Shown here one piece after another: positions 24,623-33,749 of a DNA stretch of 64,000 bases. The stretch is from DATHTS01 sp965219305 (GTDB lineage Bacteria; Acidobacteriota; Blastocatellia; Pyrinomonadales; Pyrinomonadaceae): contig OZ244725.1 in NCBI GenBank assembly GCA_965219305.1, forward strand, positions 2,480,001 to 2,544,000, read 5' to 3'. The notes under the pieces are model-generated. The model saw only the letters and a list, made by a program, of their open reading frames with translations. It ran no database searches and had not been told where the DNA came from. Position numbers and translations under genes: made by a program. Position 1 is the stretch's first letter; the number at the start of each line of letters is the position of its first letter.

Positions 24623-25771
24623 TCAAGATTTTTTCCCGATCATATCGAGTCCGACCGCTGCAACTAAAATCGAGCCTTTAATAATATCCTGCATAAAATC
24701 CTGAATATTCAAAAGCGACATTCCGTTGTCGAGACTTGCCATAATCAATGCGCCGAGACACGCGCCGAAAATCGTTCCGCGTCCGCCGACGAGACTCGCG
24801 CCGCCGATCACGCACGCGGCGATTGCATCGAGTTCTTTCAAAGTTCCCGCGTCCGGCGAAGCCGAACCGACACGCGCTGTAAAAATTAATGCCGCAACAC
24901 CTGTTAATGCTCCGAGAAGCGCGAAAACTTTTAATATATTTCGTTTATTGTTGATTCCCGAAAGCCGCGCCGCATCCGCATTTCCGCCGATGGCGTAAAG
25001 ATAACGACCGAATGTTGTAAAATTCGTGATAAATACGCCTAAAAGAGCGACTGCGAGCAATATCATCACCGGAATCGGAATTCCCGCATACGAATTCATC
25101 ACATAAATAAAGACGATAATCGCGGCGATTGCAGGAATTTGTTTGAGCATCTCGCTCGCATAATTGGCTTCACCGATTTCATAAGTTTTCTGAGTTTGCG
25201 CCCGCCGAAAAGCAATTGCGAGAACAGCCAGAATCGCCGCCGCCGCCAGAATCCAACCGAGTTGCGGTGCGATATAACTTTGTCCGATTGATTTAAAGAC
25301 CGGATCGGCAACCGGAATCGTCTCCGATTGCGTTATCGCTTTGACCGCGCCGCGCCACGCGAGCAAACCTCCTAAAGTTACGATAAACGCCGGAATATTG
25401 AAATATGCCGTCAGCGTTCCCTGAATCAAACCGATTAATGCGCCGACTATAACCGCCGCCAAAAGTGCCATCGGCAGACCGAAGCCCCAACTAGTCAATG
25501 CAATTGCGGCGACTGCACCTGCAAAACCCAGTATCGAACCGACCGACAGATCAATTTGTCCGGCGACGATCACCATTAACATTCCGACGGCGATAATTCC
25601 GGTTACAGAAGTTTGCAGCATCAGATTAGATAAATTTCGCGGGGTTAAAAATATCGAGCCGGTCGCCCAGTGAAAATAAACCCAGATTAGAGCAAGTGCG
25701 GCGATCATCGTATAAGCCCGCAGTGCCGATGTTTGTATTTTGAATTTTGGTTTCGTTATTTCTTCCGCCAT
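24623..25771 (-). CDS. xylH: Xylose-type sugar ABC transporter, permease
   Basis: A 382-residue integral membrane protein with about ten hydrophobic segments. 'GIIAVGMLMVIVAGQIDLSVGSILGFAGAVAA' and 'FIVTLGGLLAWRGAVKAIT' are family motifs, and 'NADAARLSGINNKRNILKVFALLGALTGVAALIFTARVGSASPDAGTLKELDAIAACVIGGASLVGGRGTIFG' is the conserved XylH/RbsC core that contacts the ATPase. The long soluble segment 'AFRRAQTQKTYEIGEANYASEMLKQIP' between membrane segments is characteristic of XylH rather than RbsC. Located between xylG and xylF. Confidence 0.9.
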   Translation of the reverse strand: MAEEITKPKFKIQTSALRAYTMIAALALIWVYFHWATGSIFLTPRNLSNLMLQTSVTGIIAVGMLMVIVAGQIDLSVGSILGFAGAVAAIALTSWGFGLPMALLAAVIVGALIGLIQGTLTAYFNIPAFIVTLGGLLAWRGAVKAITQSETIPVADPVFKSIGQSYIAPQLGWILAAAAILAVLAIAFRRAQTQKTYEIGEANYASEMLKQIPAIAAIIVFIYVMNSYAGIPIPVMILLAVALLGVFITNFTTFGRYLYAIGGNADAARLSGINNKRNILKVFALLGALTGVAALIFTARVGSASPDAGTLKELDAIAACVIGGASLVGGRGTIFGACLGALIMASLDNGMSLLNIQDFMQDIIKGSILVAAVGLDMIGKKS

Positions 25772-25801
25772 TTTTAGACTCCTTTTTAAATCCTTTAGAC
25801 T

Positions 25802-27334
25802 TTAATTATTTCCGGTCGCCGCGCTCATTACTTTTTCCGGTGTCGCTTCACTACGCGTAAATTCTCCGGTCAATTTTCCCTCGTGCAAAACGAGAATACG
25901 GTCGGAAAGTCCGATTACTTCCGGCAATTCCGATGAAACCATCACGATTGCCAAACCTTGTTTTGCCAGAGCATTAATGTAAGCGTAAATTTCCTGTTTC
26001 GCTCCGACATCAATTCCGCGTGTCGGTTCATCGAGAAATAGCACTTTCGGCGTAGTCAAAAGCCATTTTCCAAGAACGACTTTTTGCTGATTTCCGCCCG
26101 AAAGCGTTCCGGCAATCGTCAACGGAGAATTGGCTTTAACGTGCAGATCATTCATTGATTTTCGCGCCGCCACACGTTCGCGGGCGCGGTGAATTAAAAA
26201 TGCGCCGCCGATCTGTTTGAGTCCGGCAAGCGTCATATTGTCGAGAATTGTCTGATCTAAAATCAGACCGAAACGTTTTCGATCTTCAGTTACGAAACCG
26301 ATGCCGTTTTTAATTGCCGCCGCCGGAGAATCTATCGCAACTTCTTTTCCTTCGACAAAAACTCTGCCCGTATTCGTTCCGAAGTGCGCTCCGAAGATTG
26401 ACATCAAAAGTTCGCTTCGTCCCGCGCCCATCAAACCGGAAATCCCTAAAACTTCGCCTTTTCTGACACTAAATGAGATATTATCAACAAGCAATTTGTT
26501 GGTTTCCGCTTCGTAAGCCGTCAAATTTTTAACTTCCAAAGCGACTTCGCCCATTTCGTGTTCGCTCTTCGGAAAAACATCGCCGACTTCGCGCCCGACC
26601 ATCTGCGCGATAACTTTTTCGACCGTCGAATCTTTTGCGTCATCCGTGCCGACCGTTTTCCCGTCGCGCAAAACCGAAATACGGTCACTCATCTCAAAAA
26701 CTTCGCCGAGTTTGTGCGAAATATAGATCATTCCGACACCACGATCTTTCAGATCACGCAAAATGCCGAAAAGCGTTTCAACTTCCGATTCAGTCAAAGC
26801 GGCGGTCGGTTCATCCAAAACTAGTATCTTGGCTTTTTGCGATAAGGCTTTGGCAATCTCGACGAGTTGCTGAGAACCGATGCCGAGATTTCCGACCGGA
26901 GTTTTCGGATTTATCGGCAGATTTAAATCTTTTAACAATTTTCCCGCTTTATGATAGAGTTCCGTCCAATTTATAACGCCGAATTTTGACGGTTCGCGTC
27001 CTAAAAAAATATTTTCAGCGACGGTTAATTCTTTAACCAGCGAGAGTTCCTGAAAAATAATAGCAATTCCCGCATTTTCCGCGTCGCGGACGGTTTTAAA
27101 TTGCTTGACATCGCCTTCGACAACAATATCGCCTTCATAAGTTCCAAACGGATAAACACCCGACAAAACCTTCATCAAAGTGGATTTCCCCGCGCCGTTT
27201 TCACCGACGAGCGAATGGAATTCTCCCCCGTGCAGGTCGAATGTAACGCCGTCCAGAGCTTTTACGCCCGGAAATTCTTTGATGATGTGTCTCATCTCCA
27301 ATAATGGAGCAGTTGTTTCGTTTTGCATTATCAA
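25802..27334 (-). CDS. xylG: Xylose-type sugar ABC transporter, double ATPase
   Basis: A 510-residue ATPase with two ABC domains. The first has Walker A 'GENGAGKST' (about 43-51), the family variant signature 'LGIGSQQLVEIAKAL', and 'ILVLDEPTAALTESE'. The second has the degenerate 'GLMGAGRSE', signature 'LSGGNQQKVVLGKWL' and 'VLFLDEPTRGIDVGAKQEIY', as in XylG/RbsA. It powers sugar import with XylH and XylF. The gene follows the ROK regulator after 36 bp. Confidence 0.92.
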   Translation of the reverse strand: MIMQNETTAPLLEMRHIIKEFPGVKALDGVTFDLHGGEFHSLVGENGAGKSTLMKVLSGVYPFGTYEGDIVVEGDVKQFKTVRDAENAGIAIIFQELSLVKELTVAENIFLGREPSKFGVINWTELYHKAGKLLKDLNLPINPKTPVGNLGIGSQQLVEIAKALSQKAKILVLDEPTAALTESEVETLFGILRDLKDRGVGMIYISHKLGEVFEMSDRISVLRDGKTVGTDDAKDSTVEKVIAQMVGREVGDVFPKSEHEMGEVALEVKNLTAYEAETNKLLVDNISFSVRKGEVLGISGLMGAGRSELLMSIFGAHFGTNTGRVFVEGKEVAIDSPAAAIKNGIGFVTEDRKRFGLILDQTILDNMTLAGLKQIGGAFLIHRARERVAARKSMNDLHVKANSPLTIAGTLSGGNQQKVVLGKWLLTTPKVLFLDEPTRGIDVGAKQEIYAYINALAKQGLAIVMVSSELPEVIGLSDRILVLHEGKLTGEFTRSEATPEKVMSAATGNN

Positions 27335-27370
27335 TCAATTTCTCACTGCTGAGATTCTGTTATTTTTCTG

Positions 27371-28567
27371 CTATGTTATAGAAACAGAAGCAAATTTATC
27401 TACTAAAATCAAACTGAATGCGCCCATCAAACTCGGATAATTTCCGAGCGTTGAAGGAATAAATTTGGCTACCGGATAACCCTGACAAGATCCGTCTTCA
27501 GTTCCTCTTTTGATGTCGTCGGCGATTAGCGACCAGACGCGAACCAAATTTCCGGAAACGATGGCGACTTCCGGTGACAAACCTTGAAATAAATTGGCGA
27601 TGCCGATTCCGACGTAATATCCCGTTTCCTTGAGTGCCGTGATCGCTTTTTCATCGCCGCTTAATGCCAAATCTACAAGCTGCACGAAAGTTTTTTTATT
27701 CGTTCCGTTTTGTTTTTTCAACAAATTCATATAACGCGCAACCGCCGAACGCTCGGAAGCAAATGCTTCCCAACAATTATATTTTCCCGCCGCGCAGGCA
27801 ATCGGCGCATCGCTCCCGATTGTCATATGTCCGAATTCACCGGCGATTCCGTCTTTCCCGTGGTAAATTTGCCCGTCGAAAACGATTCCCGTTCCGATTC
27901 CGTTTTCGATTAAAACCAGAATAAAATCCCGCACCGTGCTGACTTCCGGGCGACCGAACCAAAGTTCGGCAAGCGCGGCGGCGTTGGCATCGTTATCAAT
28001 TTTAACTTTTAATCCGGTGGCAATTTTAATTCTTTTCGCAAAAGCAGGTTTTTGCCAGTTCAGGTGCGGAACCAACAAAACTTCCCCGCTGTTCGGTTCA
28101 ACTAGTGCCGGAATGCTGATTCCGACTCCTTCTATCGTTCCACCGTTTTTGTTTACTAAATACTTAACCGATTTTATAATACGGTCTATCGTTTTTTCAA
28201 AGTCAGGATCGGTGGGAAATTCTTCCTGTTCTATTATGCGTCCGCCGAGATCGCTCGTTGCGACAATTATTCTTTTTTTTCCGCAATCTACACCGATGGC
28301 GACGGCGTGTGAAGTTTTCAGCGACAATAACTGCGGCGGTCGTCCGCCCGAAGATTCTCCTTCGATTTCTTCAATTAAACCGATAGTCTTTAATTCATCA
28401 ACGATCAAAGAAACCGTAGATCTCTGTAATGCTGTAAGACGGGCAATATCGGCGCGTGAAATTAAGTTTTTTTCCCGAATATGATTGAGAATAATTTGCC
28501 GGTTAATATCACGAATTGTACTCGACCGGGCTACGTTCGCATTTTTTAAATTAATTCGTCTAACCAT
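27371..28567 (-). CDS. ROK-family regulator of the xylose-type transporter (XylR-like)
   Basis: A 398-residue repressor candidate. The winged HTH lies at about residues 15-75 ('NLISRADIARLTALQRSTVSLIVDELKTIGLIEE'), followed by 'GESSGGRPPQLLSL', the usual linker, and a ROK domain with 'IDNDANAAALAELWFG' and 'GEFGHMTIGSDAPIACAAGKYNCWEAFAS'. The zinc-site cysteines are partly different from the usual CxCGxxGC. It is the first gene before xylG, so control of this operon by its sugar is likely. A perfect 10-bp dyad lies upstream. Confidence 0.88.
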   Translation of the reverse strand: MVRRINLKNANVARSSTIRDINRQIILNHIREKNLISRADIARLTALQRSTVSLIVDELKTIGLIEEIEGESSGGRPPQLLSLKTSHAVAIGVDCGKKRIIVATSDLGGRIIEQEEFPTDPDFEKTIDRIIKSVKYLVNKNGGTIEGVGISIPALVEPNSGEVLLVPHLNWQKPAFAKRIKIATGLKVKIDNDANAAALAELWFGRPEVSTVRDFILVLIENGIGTGIVFDGQIYHGKDGIAGEFGHMTIGSDAPIACAAGKYNCWEAFASERSAVARYMNLLKKQNGTNKKTFVQLVDLALSGDEKAITALKETGYYVGIGIANLFQGLSPEVAIVSGNLVRVWSLIADDIKRGTEDGSCQGYPVAKFIPSTLGNYPSLMGAFSLILVDKFASVSIT

Positions 28568-28582
28568 TAGATTTAATCCCTT

Positions 28583-28648
28583 TTGAAACTTTCAATTCGA
28601 TAAAACTTATAAAAGTATATTCCAATCTGAATTTGAGTAAAGTTTCAA
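28583..28648. promoter_or_regulatory. Inverted repeat upstream of the ROK-xylGHF operon
   Basis: TTGAAACTTT (28583-28592) and AAAGTTTCAA (28639-28648) are perfectly complementary and flank an AT-rich stretch with TATACT-like sequence on the minus strand. Both arms are followed by CAATTC. Wide spacing would suit a looping ROK tetramer or two operator half-sites. Inferred only. Confidence 0.4.
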
Positions 28649-28687
28649 TTCAAAAATAATCAGGCTTTAAAGAATCAAAGCTCAACT

Positions 28688-29794
28688 TTAAACAACATAA
28701 TCAGGCTCATCGGGCGCACCGAAAGAAATTCCGATGTCGCGTGCCGTTCTCACCAATTGCCCGTCAAGCGTAACCTTTTTAATATCAACAATTGCCTCTT
28801 CAAGCGGCACGGTAATGACTTTTGAAGATTTTAAAGCGACCATTTTGCCGAGTTCGCCTTCCGCCAACGAATGAACGGCACTCGCCCCGAAATTCGTCGC
28901 CAGCATCCGGTCAAAAGAATTAGGACTTCCGCCGCGCTGGAGATGTCCGAGAACGACCGTCCGCGATTCCTTTCCGGTTTTTTCCTCAATCTGCCGCCGC
29001 AGATGTTCGCCGATTCCGCCGAGTCTTTTTACCTTTGAATCAGTCCCGCTTTCCAGATAAATTTCCTCGCCGCCGAATTCTCTCGCACCTTCGGCAACGA
29101 CAATATTTGTAAATCTCGAACCGCTTGCGTCACGCGCTTTGACGGCTTCGACTACTTTATCCATCACGAACGGAATTTCCGGTATCAAAATCACATCCGC
29201 GCTGCCCGTAAGTCCGGCGTGTAAAGCGATCCAACCCGTGTTTCTGCCCATCACTTCCAATATCATTACGCGATTATGCGATTCGGCGGTCGTGTGCAGA
29301 CGGTCGAGAGATTCGGTCGCTGTGTCAATTGCAGTCATAAAACCGAACGTCAATTCGGTCGCCGCCAGATCGTTATCAATCGTTTTCGGCACGCCGACAA
29401 TCGGAAAACCGAGCCTGTGAAATTGCTCGGCAATTGCCAGAGTTCCTTCACCGCCGACCGCGACGAGTGCTTCAATTCCCCATCGCTTCATATTTTCCAG
29501 AGATGTTTCAAACGGCTCAGGCGGATAAATCACTTCTCCTTCCGGCGTATAACGGCAAAAATTTCCCGTGTTGCAAGTTCCGAGAATCGTTCCGCCGCGC
29601 GGCAGTAAACCGATGACATCTTTTGTTTTCAACTCGCGGATCATTGTCTCGTCGAGCAAACCTTCGAAACTATTTTCAATTCCGACAACCGTCATCCCGT
29701 ATTGCCTGATTCCGGTTCTGACAACCGCGCGAATTACCGCATTTAATCCCGGAGCGTCGCCGCCGCCCGTTACTATTCCGATTTTTTTATACAT
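28688..29794 (-). CDS. pfkA: 6-phosphofructokinase
   Basis: A 368-residue glycolytic enzyme that phosphorylates fructose 6-phosphate. 'GGGDAPGLNAVIRAVVR' forms the N-terminal nucleotide site; 'VGGEGTL' has Gly at the position that favours ATP over pyrophosphate (104 in E. coli numbering), while 'VPKTIDNDL' has Lys at position 124, as in pyrophosphate-type enzymes. Gly104 with Lys124 is the pattern of the mixed group found in Actinobacteria, so ATP is the likely donor. 'MGRNTGWIALHAG' and 'LGHLQRGGSPNSFDR' complete the substrate site. Two bases separate it from the cupin gene upstream. Confidence 0.92.
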   Translation of the reverse strand: MYKKIGIVTGGGDAPGLNAVIRAVVRTGIRQYGMTVVGIENSFEGLLDETMIRELKTKDVIGLLPRGGTILGTCNTGNFCRYTPEGEVIYPPEPFETSLENMKRWGIEALVAVGGEGTLAIAEQFHRLGFPIVGVPKTIDNDLAATELTFGFMTAIDTATESLDRLHTTAESHNRVMILEVMGRNTGWIALHAGLTGSADVILIPEIPFVMDKVVEAVKARDASGSRFTNIVVAEGAREFGGEEIYLESGTDSKVKRLGGIGEHLRRQIEEKTGKESRTVVLGHLQRGGSPNSFDRMLATNFGASAVHSLAEGELGKMVALKSSKVITVPLEEAIVDIKKVTLDGQLVRTARDIGISFGAPDEPDYVV

Positions 29795-29796
29795 AT

Positions 29797-30171
29797 TTAA
29801 GAGTCGCGTCCGAAATCATCTTCGAGACGAACGATGTCGTCTTCGCCCAGATAATCGCCGCGCTGAACTTCGATAAAAACCATTAACTCATCGCCCTTAT
29901 TTTCGACGCGGTGCGCCGAACCGAGCGGAATATCAATCGCTTTGCCGCTTTTGACGACAATTATTTCATCGTCGAGCGTAACGTGCGCCGTGCCTTCGAT
30001 AACAAACCAATGTTCGGCGCGTCTCGCGTGTTTTTGATAACTCAAACGTTTTTCCGGTAAAACCTCTATTCGCTTCACCTTATAACCTTCACCTTCGTCC
30101 AAAACCGTGAAATTCCCCCACGGACGCTCATCATATTTCGGCGAATTATCTATTTCTTCTACTTCTTTCAT
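29797..30171 (-). CDS. Cupin of the mannose-6-phosphate isomerase / GMP C-terminal type
   Basis: A 124-residue single cupin domain: 'RPWGNFTVLDEGEGYKVKRIEVLPEKRLSYQKHARRAEHWFVIEGTAHVTLDDEIIVVKSGKAIDIPLGSAHRVENKGDELMVFIEVQRGDYLGEDDIVRLEDDFGR'. Metal-binding His/Glu residues ('QKHARRAEHW', 'AHRVEN') are present. It is like the C-terminal isomerase half of bifunctional mannose-1-phosphate guanylyltransferases but stands alone. With phosphofructokinase two bases downstream and beta-mannosidase upstream, isomerising mannose 6-phosphate to fructose 6-phosphate is a reasonable inference; solo cupins of this type are not always active. Confidence 0.8.
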   Translation of the reverse strand: MKEVEEIDNSPKYDERPWGNFTVLDEGEGYKVKRIEVLPEKRLSYQKHARRAEHWFVIEGTAHVTLDDEIIVVKSGKAIDIPLGSAHRVENKGDELMVFIEVQRGDYLGEDDIVRLEDDFGRDS

Positions 30172-30209
30172 TTTCTAAAACCTCTCTTTTAAAACTTTCG
30201 TGCGACAAA

Positions 30210-30253
30210 TTGAATCTCAGATTAAACTAATATATCGAAAATCTGAATTTCAA
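30210..30253. promoter_or_regulatory. Inverted repeat upstream of the cupin-pfk operon
   Basis: TTGAATCTCAGATT (30210-30223) faces AATCTGAATTTCAA (30240-30253), with 12 of 14 positions complementary. The AATCTGAATTT part also occurs at 28624-28635 upstream of the ROK-xylGHF operon. The gap of about 145 bp suggests a promoter here. Confidence 0.4.
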
Positions 30254-30317
30254 AATAGAATTTATCATACAAAATTTTTGGTTTTTAATAATTAACAGAA
30301 TAATTTTTGTCAAAAAC

Positions 30318-32858
30318 TTAATTAAACGCATCCATTAAAGAATTAATTTTCAACTTCTTTCTAAAGTCGTCTGCACTCATTTTTTTGTCGGTTTTATATT
30401 CGATTTCAAATGTTTTGCTTGGAATCAAATCGAAATAATTGTCCGCGAAAAATCCCGTCGCAAAGCCGGAAAGATAAACGGCTTTTGCCACTTTGTTGGA
30501 AGAAAGTTTGACTTTAAAACCATTTGCGTTCGCAGTAATTTCAGTTTTGATATTCGGTTTTTCAAACGCCATTTCTTTAAATGGTTTGAAATAATAATTA
30601 TTCGTCGAAACAATTTTTCCGCCGGATTTTAATTCGGCAAGCAGGACGACATTTTTCGCGTCCGCGCCGTTTAATAATTCATCAACCGCAACGCTCGCGT
30701 AAGATTTTCCTTTAAGCGGTTCAATCGAAACATTTTCGGTTTTCGTCTTTAATTCCTTGCCGTTTAAATCAATTAAACGCCAAGTTAATTCTGCTTGTTT
30801 GGCTTCGGGAAAATCACTAACAACGACGAAATTCATCTTTCCTTCGTCAATATGCGGCGAAACGAGCATCGGCGCGTAAAAGCGTTTCGTGTAATACATC
30901 AGAGCTTTCCAACGCCCGAAATAATCCATCGCCGACCACGACGCGACTTGCCAGCAATCGTTCGCCTGCCAGTAAAGCGAACCCATATTTCGCGGCATAA
31001 TTCTTCGAAAATGTTCCGCGCCGATCTTGATTCCCTGCGCCTGCAAAACTTGGCTGACGTATAAAAAAGATTCAAAATCTTTCGGCTCATTATATTCGCG
31101 CAGCATATATTGACGCACGAGTTGGTTGCCGCGCGGATGACGTTGATGCGCGAGCATTATCGGAGTTTCGATTGATTTTCTATCTTCTTCGGTCGTGTAA
31201 GTTTTGACCGTTTCGATCTCCGGGAACGACTGAAAACCGTATTCGCTCATAAAACGCGGAAACTGTTTTTCGTATTCTTCATACGGCTTTTCCGCGTGCC
31301 AAACCTGCCAGTAATGAACGTCGCCGATTCTCTGCGAATCGGAATCGTCCTGAAAATTAGAACTCGGTGAACTTTGCCAATACGGACGCGACGGATCGTA
31401 TTCCGAAGTTACGTCGCCCAACAATCTGACGAAAAGTTTTTGATAATCTTCCCACAATTTATTCGGCAAAGTCTGCCGCCAACCCCAATGATTCCAAGCA
31501 GTTTCGATCTCATTATTGCCGCACCATAAAACGATTGACGGATGATTTCGCAGACGTTTTACATTGTCAATCGCTTCGTGTTTTACATTGTCCAAAAACG
31601 CTTTATCGCCCGGATACATCGAACACGCGAACATAAAATCCTGCCAGATTAAAATGCCGTTTTCATCCGCAAACTCATAAAAATAATCGTCTTCGTAAAT
31701 TCCGCCGCCCCACACGCGGATCATATTCATATTCGCGTCTTTGAGCGATGTCAGCAAATTTTTATATTTTTCCTTCGTCACGCGAGTCGGAAAAATGTCC
31801 GCCGGAATCCAATTCGCGCCGCGCCCGAAAACCGGAATTCCGTTGACGACAAATTCAAAACTGATGCCATTTTCGTCCGGCTTTTGCCGAAGTTCGAGCG
31901 TTCGCAAACCTGTGCGTTTTGTATGTTCGTCAACTTGTTTTTTATTAATCGTTAATTTCGCTTTGAAATTATAAAGCGATTGTTCGCCGAGTCCGATTGG
32001 AAACCAAAGACGTGGATTTGCAATGGCAAAATTCAGATCAAATTTATTTACGCCGCTCGTTAATTTGATCTGCTTCGACGCGATTGTTTTGCCTTCGTTT
32101 TCAATTTCAATCGTCGCATCTTTTTCGCCGTTTGCGATGACTTCGACAATTACACTTAAATCGGCATTTTCTTTCGATAATTTGTTTTGAACGATATTTA
32201 AATCTTCGATCCGCGCATCGTCCCACGCAACTAAATTTACAGGTTTCCAAACGCCGCTCGTCACAAAACGCGGTCCCCAATCCCAACCGAATTGATACGG
32301 AGCTTTGCGCGTGTAAGGCGAAGTTTTTTCGCCCTGATCGTTGCTTGCCGGAAGTTGGTAATCGAGTTTCGACATTCGCGGCAAAATCTCTTTGATCGGC
32401 GAACGAAAGCGAATTTTCAAAATATTTTCGCCAGCTTTGACGGCATTTTTCACATCAACGCGCCACATCCGAAACATATTGTCCGCATCTAAAATCGGTT
32501 TGTCGTTCAAAAAAACATTGGCGTAAGTGTCCAAACCTTCAAAAACGATTTCGAGATTTTGACGCTTGAGCATTTCGGGCGAAATATCGAAAGTCGTCTC
32601 GTATTCCCAATCAGTTTTGCCGATCCATTGCTGAGACTTTTCGTTGTCGCGGTAATACGGGTCTTCGATCAATTTATTGTCGAGCAAATCCGTGTGAACA
32701 CAGCCGGGAACTGTCGCGGGTTTCCAATCGTTTTTATCAGCCTGCCGGAATTTCCAGTTTGAATTAAGCGAAACTGTCGTTTTCATCTGAGCGTTTTGCG
32801 CGCTCACATTTAAAACTATAAACAAACTAAAAATCAGTGACAGCCAAATAAATTTCAT
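30318..32858 (-). CDS. Secreted GH2 beta-mannosidase
   Basis: An 846-residue enzyme with signal peptide 'MKFIWLSLIFSLFIVLNVSAQ'. GH2 sandwich domains come first ('SLNSNWKFRQADKNDWKPATVPGCVHTDLLDNKLIEDPYYRDNEKSQQWIGKTDWEYETTF' is typical of beta-mannosidases), then the TIM barrel with the acid/base in 'WCGNNEIETAW' and the nucleophile in 'FMSEYGFQSFP'. It should release mannose from the non-reducing ends of beta-mannan oligosaccharides outside the cytoplasm. It follows GH16 by 35 bp in a co-directional cluster with GH5 and GH3. Confidence 0.93.
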   Translation of the reverse strand: MKFIWLSLIFSLFIVLNVSAQNAQMKTTVSLNSNWKFRQADKNDWKPATVPGCVHTDLLDNKLIEDPYYRDNEKSQQWIGKTDWEYETTFDISPEMLKRQNLEIVFEGLDTYANVFLNDKPILDADNMFRMWRVDVKNAVKAGENILKIRFRSPIKEILPRMSKLDYQLPASNDQGEKTSPYTRKAPYQFGWDWGPRFVTSGVWKPVNLVAWDDARIEDLNIVQNKLSKENADLSVIVEVIANGEKDATIEIENEGKTIASKQIKLTSGVNKFDLNFAIANPRLWFPIGLGEQSLYNFKAKLTINKKQVDEHTKRTGLRTLELRQKPDENGISFEFVVNGIPVFGRGANWIPADIFPTRVTKEKYKNLLTSLKDANMNMIRVWGGGIYEDDYFYEFADENGILIWQDFMFACSMYPGDKAFLDNVKHEAIDNVKRLRNHPSIVLWCGNNEIETAWNHWGWRQTLPNKLWEDYQKLFVRLLGDVTSEYDPSRPYWQSSPSSNFQDDSDSQRIGDVHYWQVWHAEKPYEEYEKQFPRFMSEYGFQSFPEIETVKTYTTEEDRKSIETPIMLAHQRHPRGNQLVRQYMLREYNEPKDFESFLYVSQVLQAQGIKIGAEHFRRIMPRNMGSLYWQANDCWQVASWSAMDYFGRWKALMYYTKRFYAPMLVSPHIDEGKMNFVVVSDFPEAKQAELTWRLIDLNGKELKTKTENVSIEPLKGKSYASVAVDELLNGADAKNVVLLAELKSGGKIVSTNNYYFKPFKEMAFEKPNIKTEITANANGFKVKLSSNKVAKAVYLSGFATGFFADNYFDLIPSKTFEIEYKTDKKMSADDFRKKLKINSLMDAFN

Positions 32859-32893
32859 TATTAAAATTCCTTTAATTAGATCAATAAAACAAA

Positions 32894-33745
32894 TTATCTT
32901 TTGTGAACACGCACGTAATCAATTACCATTTCGCCCGGAAAAACCGTGTTTTCGTCAGGCGCGCCGCCCCAATTTCCGCCGATCGCCAAGTTTAAGATCA
33001 TAAAAAAGGGATGTTCGTAAACCCACTCTTTACCGGCGGGCAAATCTTGCGGCGTGATGGTTTTATAGAGTTTTCCGTCAACGTAAAACGCGATTTTATT
33101 TTTCGACCATTCGGTTGAATAAACGTGAAAATCGTCGGCAAAAACTTGATTGTCAGTTGTGTTAAACGGCGCGCCGATGCCGTTTGCGCCCGAATATCCC
33201 GGACCGTGAATCGTGCCGTGAACGGTCGTCGGTTCGCGTCCGATGTTTTCCATAATGTCAATTTCGCCGCACTGCGCCCAACCGACCGAATCAATGTCAT
33301 TTCCGAGCATCCAAAACGCCGACCACATTCCCTGACCGCGCGGAATTTTGATTCGCGCTTCCATTTTGCCGTATTTCTGATCGAATTTTCCTTTTGTAAT
33401 TAAACGCGCCGAAGTGTATTTACAGTTTCCATACCAACAATTCAAATTGAGCGGCGGCGCGAGTTTTATCGCTTTGATAACGAGATTTCCGCGCCCGTCG
33501 TGATAAGCATTTTCGATGGAATTCGTGTAATACTGCAATTCTTCGTTGCCCCAACCGCCGCCGCCGATTTCCGCCGTCCATTTGCTCGAATCAATCGGCG
33601 TGTTTGCCGCTTTGTTAAATTCGTCTTTAAAGGCAAGTTTTCGATAAGTTACCTGCGCTTGAGCCGAAACCGAATCGCAAAACAAGGCGATAAATAAAAC
33701 ACCGATGACCGAAATTTTTTTGATATTTTCGCACATAAATTTCAT
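32894..33745 (-). CDS. Secreted GH16 beta-glucanase (laminarinase-type)
   Basis: A 283-residue single-domain protein. The signal peptide covers about residues 9-30 and ends 'SVSAQAQ'. The catalytic ExDxxE motif is visible in 'CGEIDIMENIG', with the substrate-side 'GQGMWSAFWMLG' upstream and 'HPFFMILNLAIGGNWGG' downstream, as in laminarinases and lichenases. No carbohydrate-binding module is attached. It should cleave internal beta-1,3 or mixed beta-1,3/1,4-glucan. Four bases separate it from the lactonase gene upstream. Confidence 0.92.
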   Translation of the reverse strand: MKFMCENIKKISVIGVLFIALFCDSVSAQAQVTYRKLAFKDEFNKAANTPIDSSKWTAEIGGGGWGNEELQYYTNSIENAYHDGRGNLVIKAIKLAPPLNLNCWYGNCKYTSARLITKGKFDQKYGKMEARIKIPRGQGMWSAFWMLGNDIDSVGWAQCGEIDIMENIGREPTTVHGTIHGPGYSGANGIGAPFNTTDNQVFADDFHVYSTEWSKNKIAFYVDGKLYKTITPQDLPAGKEWVYEHPFFMILNLAIGGNWGGAPDENTVFPGEMVIDYVRVHKR

Positions 33746-33749
33746 TTTT

